DNA from: an uncultured Bryobacteraceae bacterium
GTDB lineage: Bacteria > Acidobacteriota > Terriglobia > Bryobacterales > Bryobacteraceae
Assembly (NCBI GenBank): GCA_937924525.1
Contig: CALDSU010000008.1
Location: 310,001 to 374,000 of the forward strand
Direction: 5' to 3'
DNA: 64,000 bases
Positions 40,199 through 49,063 of the stretch are shown piece after piece; the first letter of the stretch is position 1, and each line of letters begins with the position of its first letter. A program made the position numbers and the translations under genes. The notes below the pieces were generated by a model. That model was not told the origin of the DNA and did no database searches. It worked only from the letters and a program-made list of their open reading frames with translations.

Positions 40199-42535
40199 TC
40201 AGAACCGGTAGCGGATGGTCGTGAAGACGTTCACCGGACCCCCGGGATAGATCTGGTTGTCGTAGATGCCGGCGATGAAATAGCGGCTGCGGCCCAACAG
40301 GTTCTCCGCGTTGATGCTCCACTCCCATGCGCTCCGGCGAAGGCCCGCAGCGCCGCTGAACACGGTGAACCCGCCCAAGCGCACGGTGTTGGAGTTGTTC
40401 GTGAACATGGAACTCAGATACCGCATCCCCGCGCTGGCGAAAGCGCCCGCTCTCCAGTTACGGGTCACCCAAGCGTTGGCCGCGTGGCGCTGCGTGAAGC
40501 GCGGCCGGAATCCGCTCAGGTCCACCGCGCCGTTCGAGATAAAGAACCGGTCAAAGCGCGGCAGGGTGTAGCCGTAGTTGGCAACCACCCGCAGGCCGCG
40601 CCCCAAGTCGCCCTCCAGGTCGAAGTCAACGCCCCGGGCGGACTGCCTTCCCGCCTGGTCGAACTCCTGGTTCGGCCGGGCAATCAATACGTTCCGCCGC
40701 ACCAGGTGGTAAAGGGCGAGACTGCTGCGGAGCCTGCCTCCCCACCCCTGCCAGCGGTGCCCGATCTCCAGGCCGCGTCCGTTCTCTGGCTCCAGTTCCC
40801 GGCCGTCAGCCGGAATCTGCGTCACGGGCTGAAATGACGTGGAAACGCTCGCATACAACTGCTGCGTCTCCGTAAGCGAAAATACCGGACCTGCGCGGTA
40901 GGTGAAAGCTTCCTGCCTTCGCCGCAACTCGGGCCCGCGGCTGGCGGGGAGTCCGTTCGCCCACGGATCGTTCCGTGCGATGCGCCGGTAGCCATCCAGC
41001 CGGCCGCCCACATTCAGCTTCAGCCGGCTGGCCAGTGCGATCTGATCTTGCCAGAAGAACGCGTTCACGCGGTTGGTAAAGTAATCGACGCGGCTGATCG
41101 GGAAGCCGGAAACTGGCGTGTAGGTCTCCAGCAGCGTGGCGAGCGGGATCGGCGGAATGCTCACGCTCCGGCTCGCGGAGCGGTGCGTGAAGTTGTAAAA
41201 ATCCTGGTACTCGTAACCGGCCAGAAACGTATGTTTCATGCCCCACTGACGGAACTGGCCCACCACGTCGGCCTGGTTGAGAACCGGGCGCCGGTGGTGC
41301 TTGAAATACAGGAACTGCCGGTCCACTTGGTTCAGCGCGGGCCGGAACGTGAGCGTTTCGGCGCTGTAGTACTGGTCATTCGTGTAGCGGTAGAAAAAGC
41401 TGTTGCGCAATTCCCACCCGTTGGTGAGATTTGCGTTGTAGAGAACGTGCGTTTGCGAATCCTTGACCAGACCGAAATCCTGCGGCGTGTTGAAACGCGT
41501 GGCGAGATTGAAACCGCGGATCGCCAGCACTCCCACGGGAATACCCGCGTCGGTGTCGAACCGGTCCCGGTTGACGGCCTGGTGCACGGTCACGCGGTGC
41601 CGGCCGGTCACCAGCCAGGTTAGGGTGGGCGAAAGGTTGACCCGGCGCGCGCCGGCGCCGCGCCAGTCGTCGGTGGTATCGAAGCTGGCGTCGACGCGGT
41701 AGAGCAGCCGGTCGATCCCCAACACCGTGCCCGTGACACCCCCGCCCGCCTGGTGCGCGCCAAAGCGTCCCGCCCGATACTGGAGGTCGGCCGCGGGGAT
41801 CGCCTGAGGTTTCTTCCGGATGACGTTGATCGCGCCGCTCAGCGCCTGACCTCCGTAGAGCATCGAACTCGGCCCCTTCAACACATCCACCTGCTCCACG
41901 TTGTTCAACTGCGTGTTGATGCGGTTTCCTTCCAGCCGCATGCCGTCCACCAGGACGACATCCGCAATGTGGAAACCCCGCACCGTGTAGTACTCGTACA
42001 TGCCGTACCAGCGCATCGCCGATACACCCGATACGTTGCGGAGCGCGTCGACCATGTTGTTGACGCCTTGTTCCTGCAGGGTCGCCCGCGAAACGGAGCT
42101 GACCTGCGCGGGCAAATCGGTGATCGGCACGCTCATTCGTGACGCCGTCGTCTTGCCCGCCACGTCTTCCACCACCAGCGTGGTGTTGACGGCCGCAAGG
42201 GCCAGGGTGACGTCCAGTTCGCGGCTCTCGCGCAGGGTCACCTCCAGCGTCCGCGGCGCGAAGCCCTGTTTGGTCACCTCCAAGACATACGGCCCGGGGG
42301 GTAAACCCTCAAAGCGGTACCGGCCGTCGTCGCCGGCATCCGTGGTCCACCGCGACGCCGGCGAGCGCAGCGTCGCGCGCGCCTGCGGCAGCCCGGCGCC
42401 CGTTTCGTCGCCGATACGCCCGTGCAGCGTGAGCGTCTGCCCCGCCAGCGTCATGGCGCCGAGGAGCGCGGAACCAATCAAGGCGCGGGCGGGGAGGCGA
42501 AGTCCCCAGGAGCGGGATTTCATCGGAGCGGCCAT
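40199..42535 (-). CDS. TonB-dependent outer-membrane receptor, siderophore/metallophore type
   Basis: 778 residues from ATG 42535 (ATG 42523 is an alternative). After the signal peptide there is a carboxypeptidase-regulatory beta domain (LHGRIGDETGAGLPQARATL ... VTKQGFAPRTLEVTL). The plug follows (VSSVSRATLQEQGVNNMVDA, VRGFHIADVVLVDGMRLEG, VEQVDVLKGPSSMLYGGQAL) and then a 22-strand barrel ending in the classic GGPVNVFTTIRYRF. The FhuA-like plug and end favour a metal chelate as substrate. It depends on TonB-ExbBD, not in the window. A Fur-like palindrome and a promoter lie just upstream. Confidence 0.92.
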   Translation of the reverse strand: MAAPMKSRSWGLRLPARALIGSALLGAMTLAGQTLTLHGRIGDETGAGLPQARATLRSPASRWTTDAGDDGRYRFEGLPPGPYVLEVTKQGFAPRTLEVTLRESRELDVTLALAAVNTTLVVEDVAGKTTASRMSVPITDLPAQVSSVSRATLQEQGVNNMVDALRNVSGVSAMRWYGMYEYYTVRGFHIADVVLVDGMRLEGNRINTQLNNVEQVDVLKGPSSMLYGGQALSGAINVIRKKPQAIPAADLQYRAGRFGAHQAGGGVTGTVLGIDRLLYRVDASFDTTDDWRGAGARRVNLSPTLTWLVTGRHRVTVHQAVNRDRFDTDAGIPVGVLAIRGFNLATRFNTPQDFGLVKDSQTHVLYNANLTNGWELRNSFFYRYTNDQYYSAETLTFRPALNQVDRQFLYFKHHRRPVLNQADVVGQFRQWGMKHTFLAGYEYQDFYNFTHRSASRSVSIPPIPLATLLETYTPVSGFPISRVDYFTNRVNAFFWQDQIALASRLKLNVGGRLDGYRRIARNDPWANGLPASRGPELRRRQEAFTYRAGPVFSLTETQQLYASVSTSFQPVTQIPADGRELEPENGRGLEIGHRWQGWGGRLRSSLALYHLVRRNVLIARPNQEFDQAGRQSARGVDFDLEGDLGRGLRVVANYGYTLPRFDRFFISNGAVDLSGFRPRFTQRHAANAWVTRNWRAGAFASAGMRYLSSMFTNNSNTVRLGGFTVFSGAAGLRRSAWEWSINAENLLGRSRYFIAGIYDNQIYPGGPVNVFTTIRYRF

Positions 42536-42540
42536 ATAGA

Positions 42541-42556
42541 TGATAATGCATGATCA
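42541..42556 (-). promoter_or_regulatory. Fur-like palindrome upstream of the TonB receptor
   Basis: TGATAATG-CATGATCA (plus-strand reading): the 8-nt arms match at 7 positions and contain the Fur hexamer GATAAT. It overlaps the predicted -10 (CATTAT, 42548-42543 on minus) 18 nt from a TTGACG -35 (42572-42567), which suits repression by a Fur-family protein. Confidence 0.55.
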
Positions 42557-42572
42557 ATAGCGAAAACGTCAA
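42543..42572 (-). promoter_or_regulatory. Candidate promoter of the TonB receptor/PepSY operon
   Basis: TTGACG (42572-42567) and CATTAT (42548-42543) with an 18-nt spacer on the minus strand. The -35 is good and the -10 moderate. Confidence 0.5.
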
Positions 42573-42642
42573 GCCGTCCGACGTTCTGCACGGGGGAAGA
42601 CAAAAGTGACGCCCGCGAACGGGCCGCGCCGCGGCGGGCGGC

Positions 42643-43168
<526 letters not shown>

Positions 43169-43176
<8 letters not shown>

Positions 43177-43909
43177 GGGCCGAGAGGATCTCGCCGACCA
43201 GGATATCCAAAGTCCGGGCGGTCTTGCCTTCCGGCGTGAAATGCAGCCCGCACTCTTTGGCGGCATCCTGCTCCCACCACCAGCGCCCGGCGCGTTCCTC
43301 TTCCCCGGGCATCAGCGGGCGGGTGCAGGGAGCACAGCCGATGGAGCCATAACCCTGCTGGTAAAGGGGGTGGCGGGGCGTCTGGTGCGCGCGGGTGTAG
43401 GCATCCACCTCCGCGCGCGTCCAGTCAGCCAGGGGATTGAGCTTGACCGGCCGGGACGCGGTGTCCAGCTTCAGGACCGCCGCACGGGTTTCGCTCTGTT
43501 CCCGCCGCAGTCCGGTGGCGTAGGCCTCCAGCCCGGCCAAGACCCGCTCGAGCGGACGCACCTTCCGGAAATGACAACAGAGCCGCCGATACGCCACGTC
43601 GCGATAGAACAGGTTGGGACCGTGCCGCAGCACCATTTGTTCCACTTCCCGGGCATCCGGCGAAATGACCTCCACCTGCACGCCGTAATGCTCCCGGACC
43701 GTCTCGATCATCTGAAAGGTCTCCGCGGGCAGGCGGCCCGTATCGAGGGTGATCACCCGGAAAGGACGGCCAAGGCGGGAAGCCATGTCAATCAACACCA
43801 TGCCTTCAGACTGAAAGCTGGTGACGATGGCGAAGCGAGCGCCGTAGGCGCCAATCGCCCAATCCAGGATGGCCGCGGCGTCCGTTGATTCGGGAGGAAA
43901 GTGGGTCAA
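43169..43909 (-). CDS. cysH: Adenylylsulfate/phosphoadenylylsulfate reductase, 4Fe-4S type
   Basis: 246 residues from TTG 43909. The PP-loop is [18 protein letters not shown], and [20 protein letters not shown] follows. The cysteine pairs [13 protein letters not shown] and [13 protein letters not shown] are the CC...CxxC signature of 4Fe-4S reductases, which usually prefer APS to PAPS. The C-terminal KECGLH carries the catalytic cysteine. It makes sulfite from activated sulfate for cysteine synthesis. It overlaps cysC. A short palindrome (43913-43924) lies just before the start. The partner kinase raises the question of which nucleotide it uses. Confidence 0.93.
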
Positions 43910-43971
43910 TCTCTATCAAGATAGCGGAGCTTATCGCCTGGCCGCAAACCTGCACGCCGGCCGGACGGATG

Positions 43972-45324
43972 CTACGTGGCGGGGGCCGGCGGGCTGGGCT
44001 CGATCCGCTCGATGGCGACGCGAGAGATCCGGTTACGCTGCATCTCCAGCACCGTATATTTGCGGCCGCCGTGGGTCACCGACTGTCCGGCTTCGGGAAT
44101 GTCGCCCATCTCCTGGAGGAGGAACCCGGCCAAGGTCTCGAAGCCGGCGTCGGCGGGGATGTCGATGCCATATTGCACCGCCAGGTCGCGGATGGTGGTG
44201 GTTCCTTCCAGTTCCAGCACCTCCGGCTCTGCGCCAGGTTCGGTCGGTTTGGCGTCGTATTCGTCGGCGATGGGACCCACGATCTGCTCCAGCACATCTT
44301 CCACCGTCAACAACCCGACAATCGTGCCGAACTCGTCGACGACGAAGGCCATGTGCGTTCCGCTGCGGCGGAACTCGTCGAGCATCTGGAGTACAGGTTT
44401 GGTCTCCGGGACCACCGGACACCGGCGGAGCAGGCGTTCGACCTGGAAGGCGCGCTCGCGGTGGCTGAACAGCGCCCGGCGGCGCTCCAGCCAGACGGGA
44501 AGCAGATCCTTGTAGATGATGATGCCCAGAATGTTCTCCGGTTGTCCCTGGTAGACCGGCAGGCGCGAATGCTGTTCGGTCACCATGGTGTTCAACACCG
44601 CGTCGAGCGAGGAATTCAGGGGCACCGAGATGATCTCGTTGCGCGGCACCATAATCTCGCGCACGTACAGATTGTCCAGGTCGACGATGTTGTGAATCAT
44701 GTCTTCCTGGCTTTCCGTAAGGTGCTGCGAACCGCGGGCGAGGCTGACGATGGTCTTGATCTCTTCCGGCGAATGGCCGAGGCTGTGGCCCGACCCTGTG
44801 AGTCCGATCGCCTTCGACACCAACTGGCTCGAACGCTCCAGCACCGAGACGAAAGGCTCGGAGGCTTTGTAGAACAACAGGAGGGCGGGGGCAACCAGGC
44901 AAGCTAGGCGGTCGGCCTTTTCGATGGCCAGGTTTTTCGGCACCACTTCTCCCAGGACAACGTGCGCGAAGGTCATCAGGGAGAAGGAAACGACAAAACT
45001 GGCGGCGTGCAGCGCCGCTTCGCCGGTGAGGGTAAGGGCGGGCTGGAACCAGGCGACGAAGAGCTGAAACAGGGTATCCTCGCCCGCCCAACCCAGGCCG
45101 AGGCTGGACAGGGTGACGCCCACTTGCACTACCGACAGCAGGCGCTCGGGGTTGGCGAGCAGGCTGATGGCCGCCTGGGCACCCTTTTCGCCCTGATCCG
45201 CCAACTGCCGCAGGCGCGAGCCCCGCACGCTGAGCAGGGCGACCTCGGCGCCGGCAAAGAAGGCATTCGCCGCCACGATCACAAACAGCAGCAGAAAGCG
45301 AAATCCGTAAAACGTCTCAGTCAT
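43972..45324 (-). CDS. CNNM/CorC-family membrane protein with CBS domains (HlyC/CorC transporter)
   Basis: 450 residues. The N-terminal DUF21/CNNM domain has four hydrophobic segments (RFLLLFVIVAANAFFAGAEV ... FVVSFSLMTFAHVVLGEVVP), followed by the PKNLAIEKADRLA motif. The tandem CBS domains are VREIMVPRNEIISVPLNSSL and the FRRSGTHMAFVVDEFGTIVG region. The C-terminal CorC_HlyC domain (YGIDIPADAGFETLAGFLLQ) closes the protein. Such proteins export or regulate Mg2+, Co2+ or Na+. It is a single gene, with the penicillin acylase gene divergent. Confidence 0.93.
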   Translation of the reverse strand: MTETFYGFRFLLLFVIVAANAFFAGAEVALLSVRGSRLRQLADQGEKGAQAAISLLANPERLLSVVQVGVTLSSLGLGWAGEDTLFQLFVAWFQPALTLTGEAALHAASFVVSFSLMTFAHVVLGEVVPKNLAIEKADRLACLVAPALLLFYKASEPFVSVLERSSQLVSKAIGLTGSGHSLGHSPEEIKTIVSLARGSQHLTESQEDMIHNIVDLDNLYVREIMVPRNEIISVPLNSSLDAVLNTMVTEQHSRLPVYQGQPENILGIIIYKDLLPVWLERRRALFSHRERAFQVERLLRRCPVVPETKPVLQMLDEFRRSGTHMAFVVDEFGTIVGLLTVEDVLEQIVGPIADEYDAKPTEPGAEPEVLELEGTTTIRDLAVQYGIDIPADAGFETLAGFLLQEMGDIPEAGQSVTHGGRKYTVLEMQRNRISRVAIERIEPSPPAPAT

Positions 45325-45385
45325 TGCGCGGCGGGCCGGGCGAAGGCGGTCATCGAAAAGGGGGGGGATCCCGAAACCTGCATCT

Positions 45386-45391
45386 TACAAT
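45386..45391 (+). promoter_or_regulatory. -10-like TACAAT placed for a leaderless transcript
   Basis: TACAAT ends 7 nt before ATG 45399, placing the transcript start at or 1 nt before the start codon. No Shine-Dalgarno site and no clear -35. Confidence 0.5.
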
Positions 45392-45398
45392 TGACCTG

Positions 45399-47624
45399 AT
45401 GGGTTCCGGCCGGTTTCTCAAATATATCAACATTCTGATTGCCGCCGTGGTGCTGGTGACCGGCGCGTCGGGGTACTGGTTTCTGTATCGCCCGTTGCCG
45501 GTCCGCTCGGGGACGCTGGCGGCGCCGGTCCGCCACCCGGTCGCGGTGCACTGGGAAGAACGGGGCGTTCCCGTGTTGCGGGGCGCCAGCGAGGAGGACG
45601 TGTGGTTCGCCCAGGGGTTTGTCACCGCGCAGGAGCGGATGTGGCAGATGGACGCGCTGCGCCGGGCGGCGGCGGGCGAACTCGCCGAGATCGCCGGCGC
45701 CGGGGCTCTGGAGCAGGACCGGGAAGCCCGCCTCCTGCGGTTGCGGCGCCTGGCCGAGGCGGCGGTGAACGAATTGCAGCCGGAGGAACGCCGGGCGCTG
45801 GCGGCCTACGCGCGAGGCGTCAACCACTACCTGCGCACGCATCGCGACCGTCTGCCGGTGGAGTTCCTGCTGGCCGGCTATCGGCCGCGGCCGTGGCGTA
45901 TTGCCGATTCGGCCGCCATCGGGTACCAGATGGCCCGCACCCTCACCAACCACTGGCCGGCGGATCTGCGCAAGGGACGCCTGCTGGAACAAGGCAAGCC
46001 GGAGTTGGTCGAGGCGCTGTTCCCCCCGGCTGGCGGCGGCATGAATCCCGGGTCGAACGCCTGGGCCGTTTCCGGCCAGTGGACCGCCTCGGGGCGTCCG
46101 CTGCTGGCCTGTGATATGCACCTTGAGATCAGCATCCCAAACTTGTGGTTCCTGGCGCGCCTCGAGGTCACGGGCGAGCGCCCGCTGCGCGTGGCGGGCA
46201 TCACGTTCCCCGGTCTGCCCGGCGTGGTGGTAGGACACAACGAGCGCATCGCCTGGGGAATCACCAACCTCGAATTCGACGTCCAGGACCTGTACCGGGA
46301 GAAGATCGATCCGGCGACAGGCCGCTACCAGCATCAGGACCGCGTCGAGCAGGCGTACGGGGAGCGGGAGCTGATCGTGGTGAAAAACGGCCGGCCATTG
46401 GAATTCGTGACGTGGCTAACCCGGCATGGCCCGGTGCTGACCGCGGACCGGGGCACAACCTATTCTCTGCGGTGGGGCGCCGCCGAGCCGCGCTTTTTCC
46501 GTTACGTGTTTCCCGAACTCAACCGCGCCCGCGACTGGACCGAGTTTCGCGCCGCCCTGGCGCGGATGAACGGGCCCGCCTTCAACTTCGTCTATGCGGA
46601 TGTGGACGGCAACATCGGCTACCAAGTGGCCGGCCGCCTTCCCATCCGCCCCGGTTTTTCGGGCAGCGCGCCGCTGGACGGGATTTCCGGCAAATTCGAG
46701 TGGGAGGGGAAGATCCCGTTCGAGCAATTGCCCTCGCTCTCCAATCCGCCCTCCGGCGTCATCGTGAGCGCGAATCAGAATCCCTTCCCGGCGGGCTACC
46801 CGTACCAGGTGGACGGCAACTTCGCCGCGCCGTACCGGGCGCGCCAGATCCGCGCGCTGCTCACCAGCCGGAAACAGTGGCGCGCCGAGGAGATGCTCGC
46901 CGTACAGAAAGACGTCTATTCGGAGTTTGCCCGTTTTCTCGCGCGCCGGATCGTCGAGGCGGCGGATCGCCGGCGCGCCGCGCCGCCGCTGGTCCAGTCC
47001 GCCGTCGAGTTGTTGCGCGCATGGGATGGCCAGATGGAGATCGAACGGCCCGAACCGCTCATCACCACTTTGACGTACCAGCACTTGCAGCGCGCGCTCA
47101 CCGACGCCGCCGCGCCCGGCCACCGCGTGGAACCGCTGGTCGGCGAGCAGGTGGTGGAGCACTTGCTGCGCACCCGCCCGCCCGGGTTTTTCGCCGATTG
47201 GGACCAGGCGTTGTTCGACGAGTTCCTCTCCGCCCTGGAAGAGGGCCAGCGCATGCAGGGCCGCGACGTCCGCCAGTGGCGCTACGGCCGCTACAACCAA
47301 CGCCTGATTGCGCATCCGGTCGGGCACCGGTTGCCATGGATTTCGCAGTATTGGGATTTGGGCGTAATCCGCTTCAGCGGGTCGCACACCACGGTGAAGC
47401 AGATTTACAACCGCATTATGCCCTCCATGCGCATGGTGGCGGACCTGAACGACTGGGAGCGCTCCCTGATCAACCTGCCGATCGGCCAGTCCGGGCACGT
47501 GCTGTCTTCTTATTACAAAGACCAGTGGCAGGCGTATTACCTCGGCCGGAGTTTTCCGATGCGGTTCGGGCAGCCCCCGGCGGGCAGGCGCCTGGTGCTC
47601 GCGCCCTCGAGCGATGAGAAATAA
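45399..47624 (+). CDS. Penicillin acylase-family Ntn hydrolase
   Basis: 741 residues from ATG 45399, which begins a membrane/signal helix (FLKYINILIAAVVLVTGASG). Family blocks are FAQGFVTAQERMWQMDALRR, LAAYARGVNHYLRT, and the autocleavage junction AGGGMNPGSNAWAVSG in which Ser219 becomes the N-terminal nucleophile of the beta chain. Later blocks are LLACDMHLEISIPNLWFLAR, GHNERIAWGITNLEFDVQDL and SANQNPFPAGYP, then GQSGHVLSSYYKDQWQAYYL near the end. The precursor matures into alpha and beta chains in the periplasm and cleaves amides, perhaps beta-lactams or acyl-homoserine lactones. The substrate is not predictable. Confidence 0.92.
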   Translation: MGSGRFLKYINILIAAVVLVTGASGYWFLYRPLPVRSGTLAAPVRHPVAVHWEERGVPVLRGASEEDVWFAQGFVTAQERMWQMDALRRAAAGELAEIAGAGALEQDREARLLRLRRLAEAAVNELQPEERRALAAYARGVNHYLRTHRDRLPVEFLLAGYRPRPWRIADSAAIGYQMARTLTNHWPADLRKGRLLEQGKPELVEALFPPAGGGMNPGSNAWAVSGQWTASGRPLLACDMHLEISIPNLWFLARLEVTGERPLRVAGITFPGLPGVVVGHNERIAWGITNLEFDVQDLYREKIDPATGRYQHQDRVEQAYGERELIVVKNGRPLEFVTWLTRHGPVLTADRGTTYSLRWGAAEPRFFRYVFPELNRARDWTEFRAALARMNGPAFNFVYADVDGNIGYQVAGRLPIRPGFSGSAPLDGISGKFEWEGKIPFEQLPSLSNPPSGVIVSANQNPFPAGYPYQVDGNFAAPYRARQIRALLTSRKQWRAEEMLAVQKDVYSEFARFLARRIVEAADRRRAAPPLVQSAVELLRAWDGQMEIERPEPLITTLTYQHLQRALTDAAAPGHRVEPLVGEQVVEHLLRTRPPGFFADWDQALFDEFLSALEEGQRMQGRDVRQWRYGRYNQRLIAHPVGHRLPWISQYWDLGVIRFSGSHTTVKQIYNRIMPSMRMVADLNDWERSLINLPIGQSGHVLSSYYKDQWQAYYLGRSFPMRFGQPPAGRRLVLAPSSDEK

Positions 47625-47665
47625 TCGCCGCGTCTGCCAGCACGCTTTCCGCCCAAGGCTTTCCC

Positions 47666-48976
47666 ATGCATCGCCGCCAGTTCCTGCAAACCACCGCCGC
47701 CGGCCTTCTGGCGCCGGCGCTACGGGCCGCGCCCGAACGGCCGAACATGGTCCTCTTTCTGACGGATGATCTCGGCTACGCCGACCTCGGCTGCTATGGC
47801 GCCACGGACCTCCGCACGCCCAACATTGATCGCCTGGCCAGGGAGGGCGTGAAGTTCACGCACTGCTACTCGAACGGTCCGGTCTGTTCCCCCACGCGCG
47901 CCGCCCTGATGACCGGCCGGCACCAGCAACGCGTCGGCATCGAGTGGGCCATCCACCCCGGACAGCACGGCTGGGGCCTGGAGCCACGGCACACCACCAT
48001 CGCGACGCGCCTGAAACGCGCGGGCTATCGCACCGGAATCTTCGGCAAATGGCACCTCGGCTACGAGCCCATCTACGGGCCGAATCAGCATGGGTTCGAC
48101 GAGTTCGCGGGCCTGTTGAGCGGCAACATCGATTTCTATTCGCACCGCGAGATCAACGGGGAGTTGGACTGGTACGAGGATCTGAAGCGCGCCGACACGC
48201 CCGGCTACGCCACCGAAATCATTGCCCGCAAAGCCGCCAGCTTTGTGGACCGCCACGCGGGTTCTCCCTTCTTCCTCTACGTCCCGTTCAACGCGGTCCA
48301 TTGGCCGTTTCAGGCGCCGGGACGTCCGCACGACCTGCGCGAACGCAAGACGTGGTTCGACGGCGCCCGCGCCGATTACGTCCGTATGGTGGAAAGCGTT
48401 GACGACGCGGTGGGTATGGTGTTGCGTACCCTGGCGCAGCGCGGCGCGGCCCGCAATGCCCTGGTGCTGTTCACCAACGACAACGGCGGCGAGCGGTTGT
48501 CCATCAACCGGCCGTTCGCGCACCGCAAGGCGACGCTTTGGGAGGGCGGCATTCGCGTGCCGGGCATCGCGCACTGGCCGGGCGTCCTGCCTGCCGGCCG
48601 CATCTCCGACCAGGCCTGCATCTCGATGGACCTGTCGGCCACCGTGCTGGCGGCGGCGGGCGTCACCGGACCATTCGCGCCGCCGCTGGATGGCGAAAAC
48701 CTGCTGCCCATCCTGACGGGTAAAGCTCCACCGCGCGAGCGGACGTTCTGTTGGCGGATCGACCGCGAGGACCGCAAGCAGAAGGCGGTTCGCCAGGGCG
48801 ATTGGAAGTGGCTGCGGGACGGCTCGATCGAGCTGCTCTTCAACCTCGCCGAGGATCCTGGGGAAAGGCACGATGTCGGCTACCGCTACCCGGAGAAACT
48901 TGCCGCCCTCCGCCAGCGCTTGGCGGAATGGGAAGAAGAACTGAAGAAGGATCCCCCGCCGAAGGTGATCAAGTAG
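47666..48976 (+). CDS. Tat-exported type I sulfatase
   Basis: 436 residues. The Tat leader MHRRQFLQTTAAGLLAPALR is followed by the sulfatase core: NMVLFLTDDLGYADLGCYGA (metal-binding Asp pair), and GPVCSPTRAALMTGRHQQRV, in which C74 of the CSPTR motif is the residue oxidised to formylglycine. FGKWHLG and the metal-binding TNDNGG follow later. It hydrolyses sulfate esters, perhaps on polysaccharides, in the periplasm. A formylglycine-generating enzyme is required and is not in the window. The relation to the dead sulfatase at 17463-17745 is same-family only. Confidence 0.94.
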   Translation: MHRRQFLQTTAAGLLAPALRAAPERPNMVLFLTDDLGYADLGCYGATDLRTPNIDRLAREGVKFTHCYSNGPVCSPTRAALMTGRHQQRVGIEWAIHPGQHGWGLEPRHTTIATRLKRAGYRTGIFGKWHLGYEPIYGPNQHGFDEFAGLLSGNIDFYSHREINGELDWYEDLKRADTPGYATEIIARKAASFVDRHAGSPFFLYVPFNAVHWPFQAPGRPHDLRERKTWFDGARADYVRMVESVDDAVGMVLRTLAQRGAARNALVLFTNDNGGERLSINRPFAHRKATLWEGGIRVPGIAHWPGVLPAGRISDQACISMDLSATVLAAAGVTGPFAPPLDGENLLPILTGKAPPRERTFCWRIDREDRKQKAVRQGDWKWLRDGSIELLFNLAEDPGERHDVGYRYPEKLAALRQRLAEWEEELKKDPPPKVIK

Positions 48977-49047
48977 AGCGGAAACCTCTGTTACCGCCCC
49001 GCGCTCGCGGACCGAGCGGAATTTCGTCCGCGGCCGCCGTCCCGGCC

Positions 49048-49053
49048 TACAAT
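49048..49053 (+). promoter_or_regulatory. -10-like TACAAT before nadE
   Basis: TACAAT ends 10 nt before ATG 49064. A GAGG (49054-49057) follows at Shine-Dalgarno distance; if this -10 is used the GAGG would lie outside the mRNA, so the two readings conflict. Confidence 0.4.
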
Positions 49054-49063
49054 GAGGATTCCG

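Noticed and set aside
38534-40837. 767-codon plus frame opposite the PepSY and TonB genes
   Set aside because: Crosses two real genes on the other strand and has no family motif.
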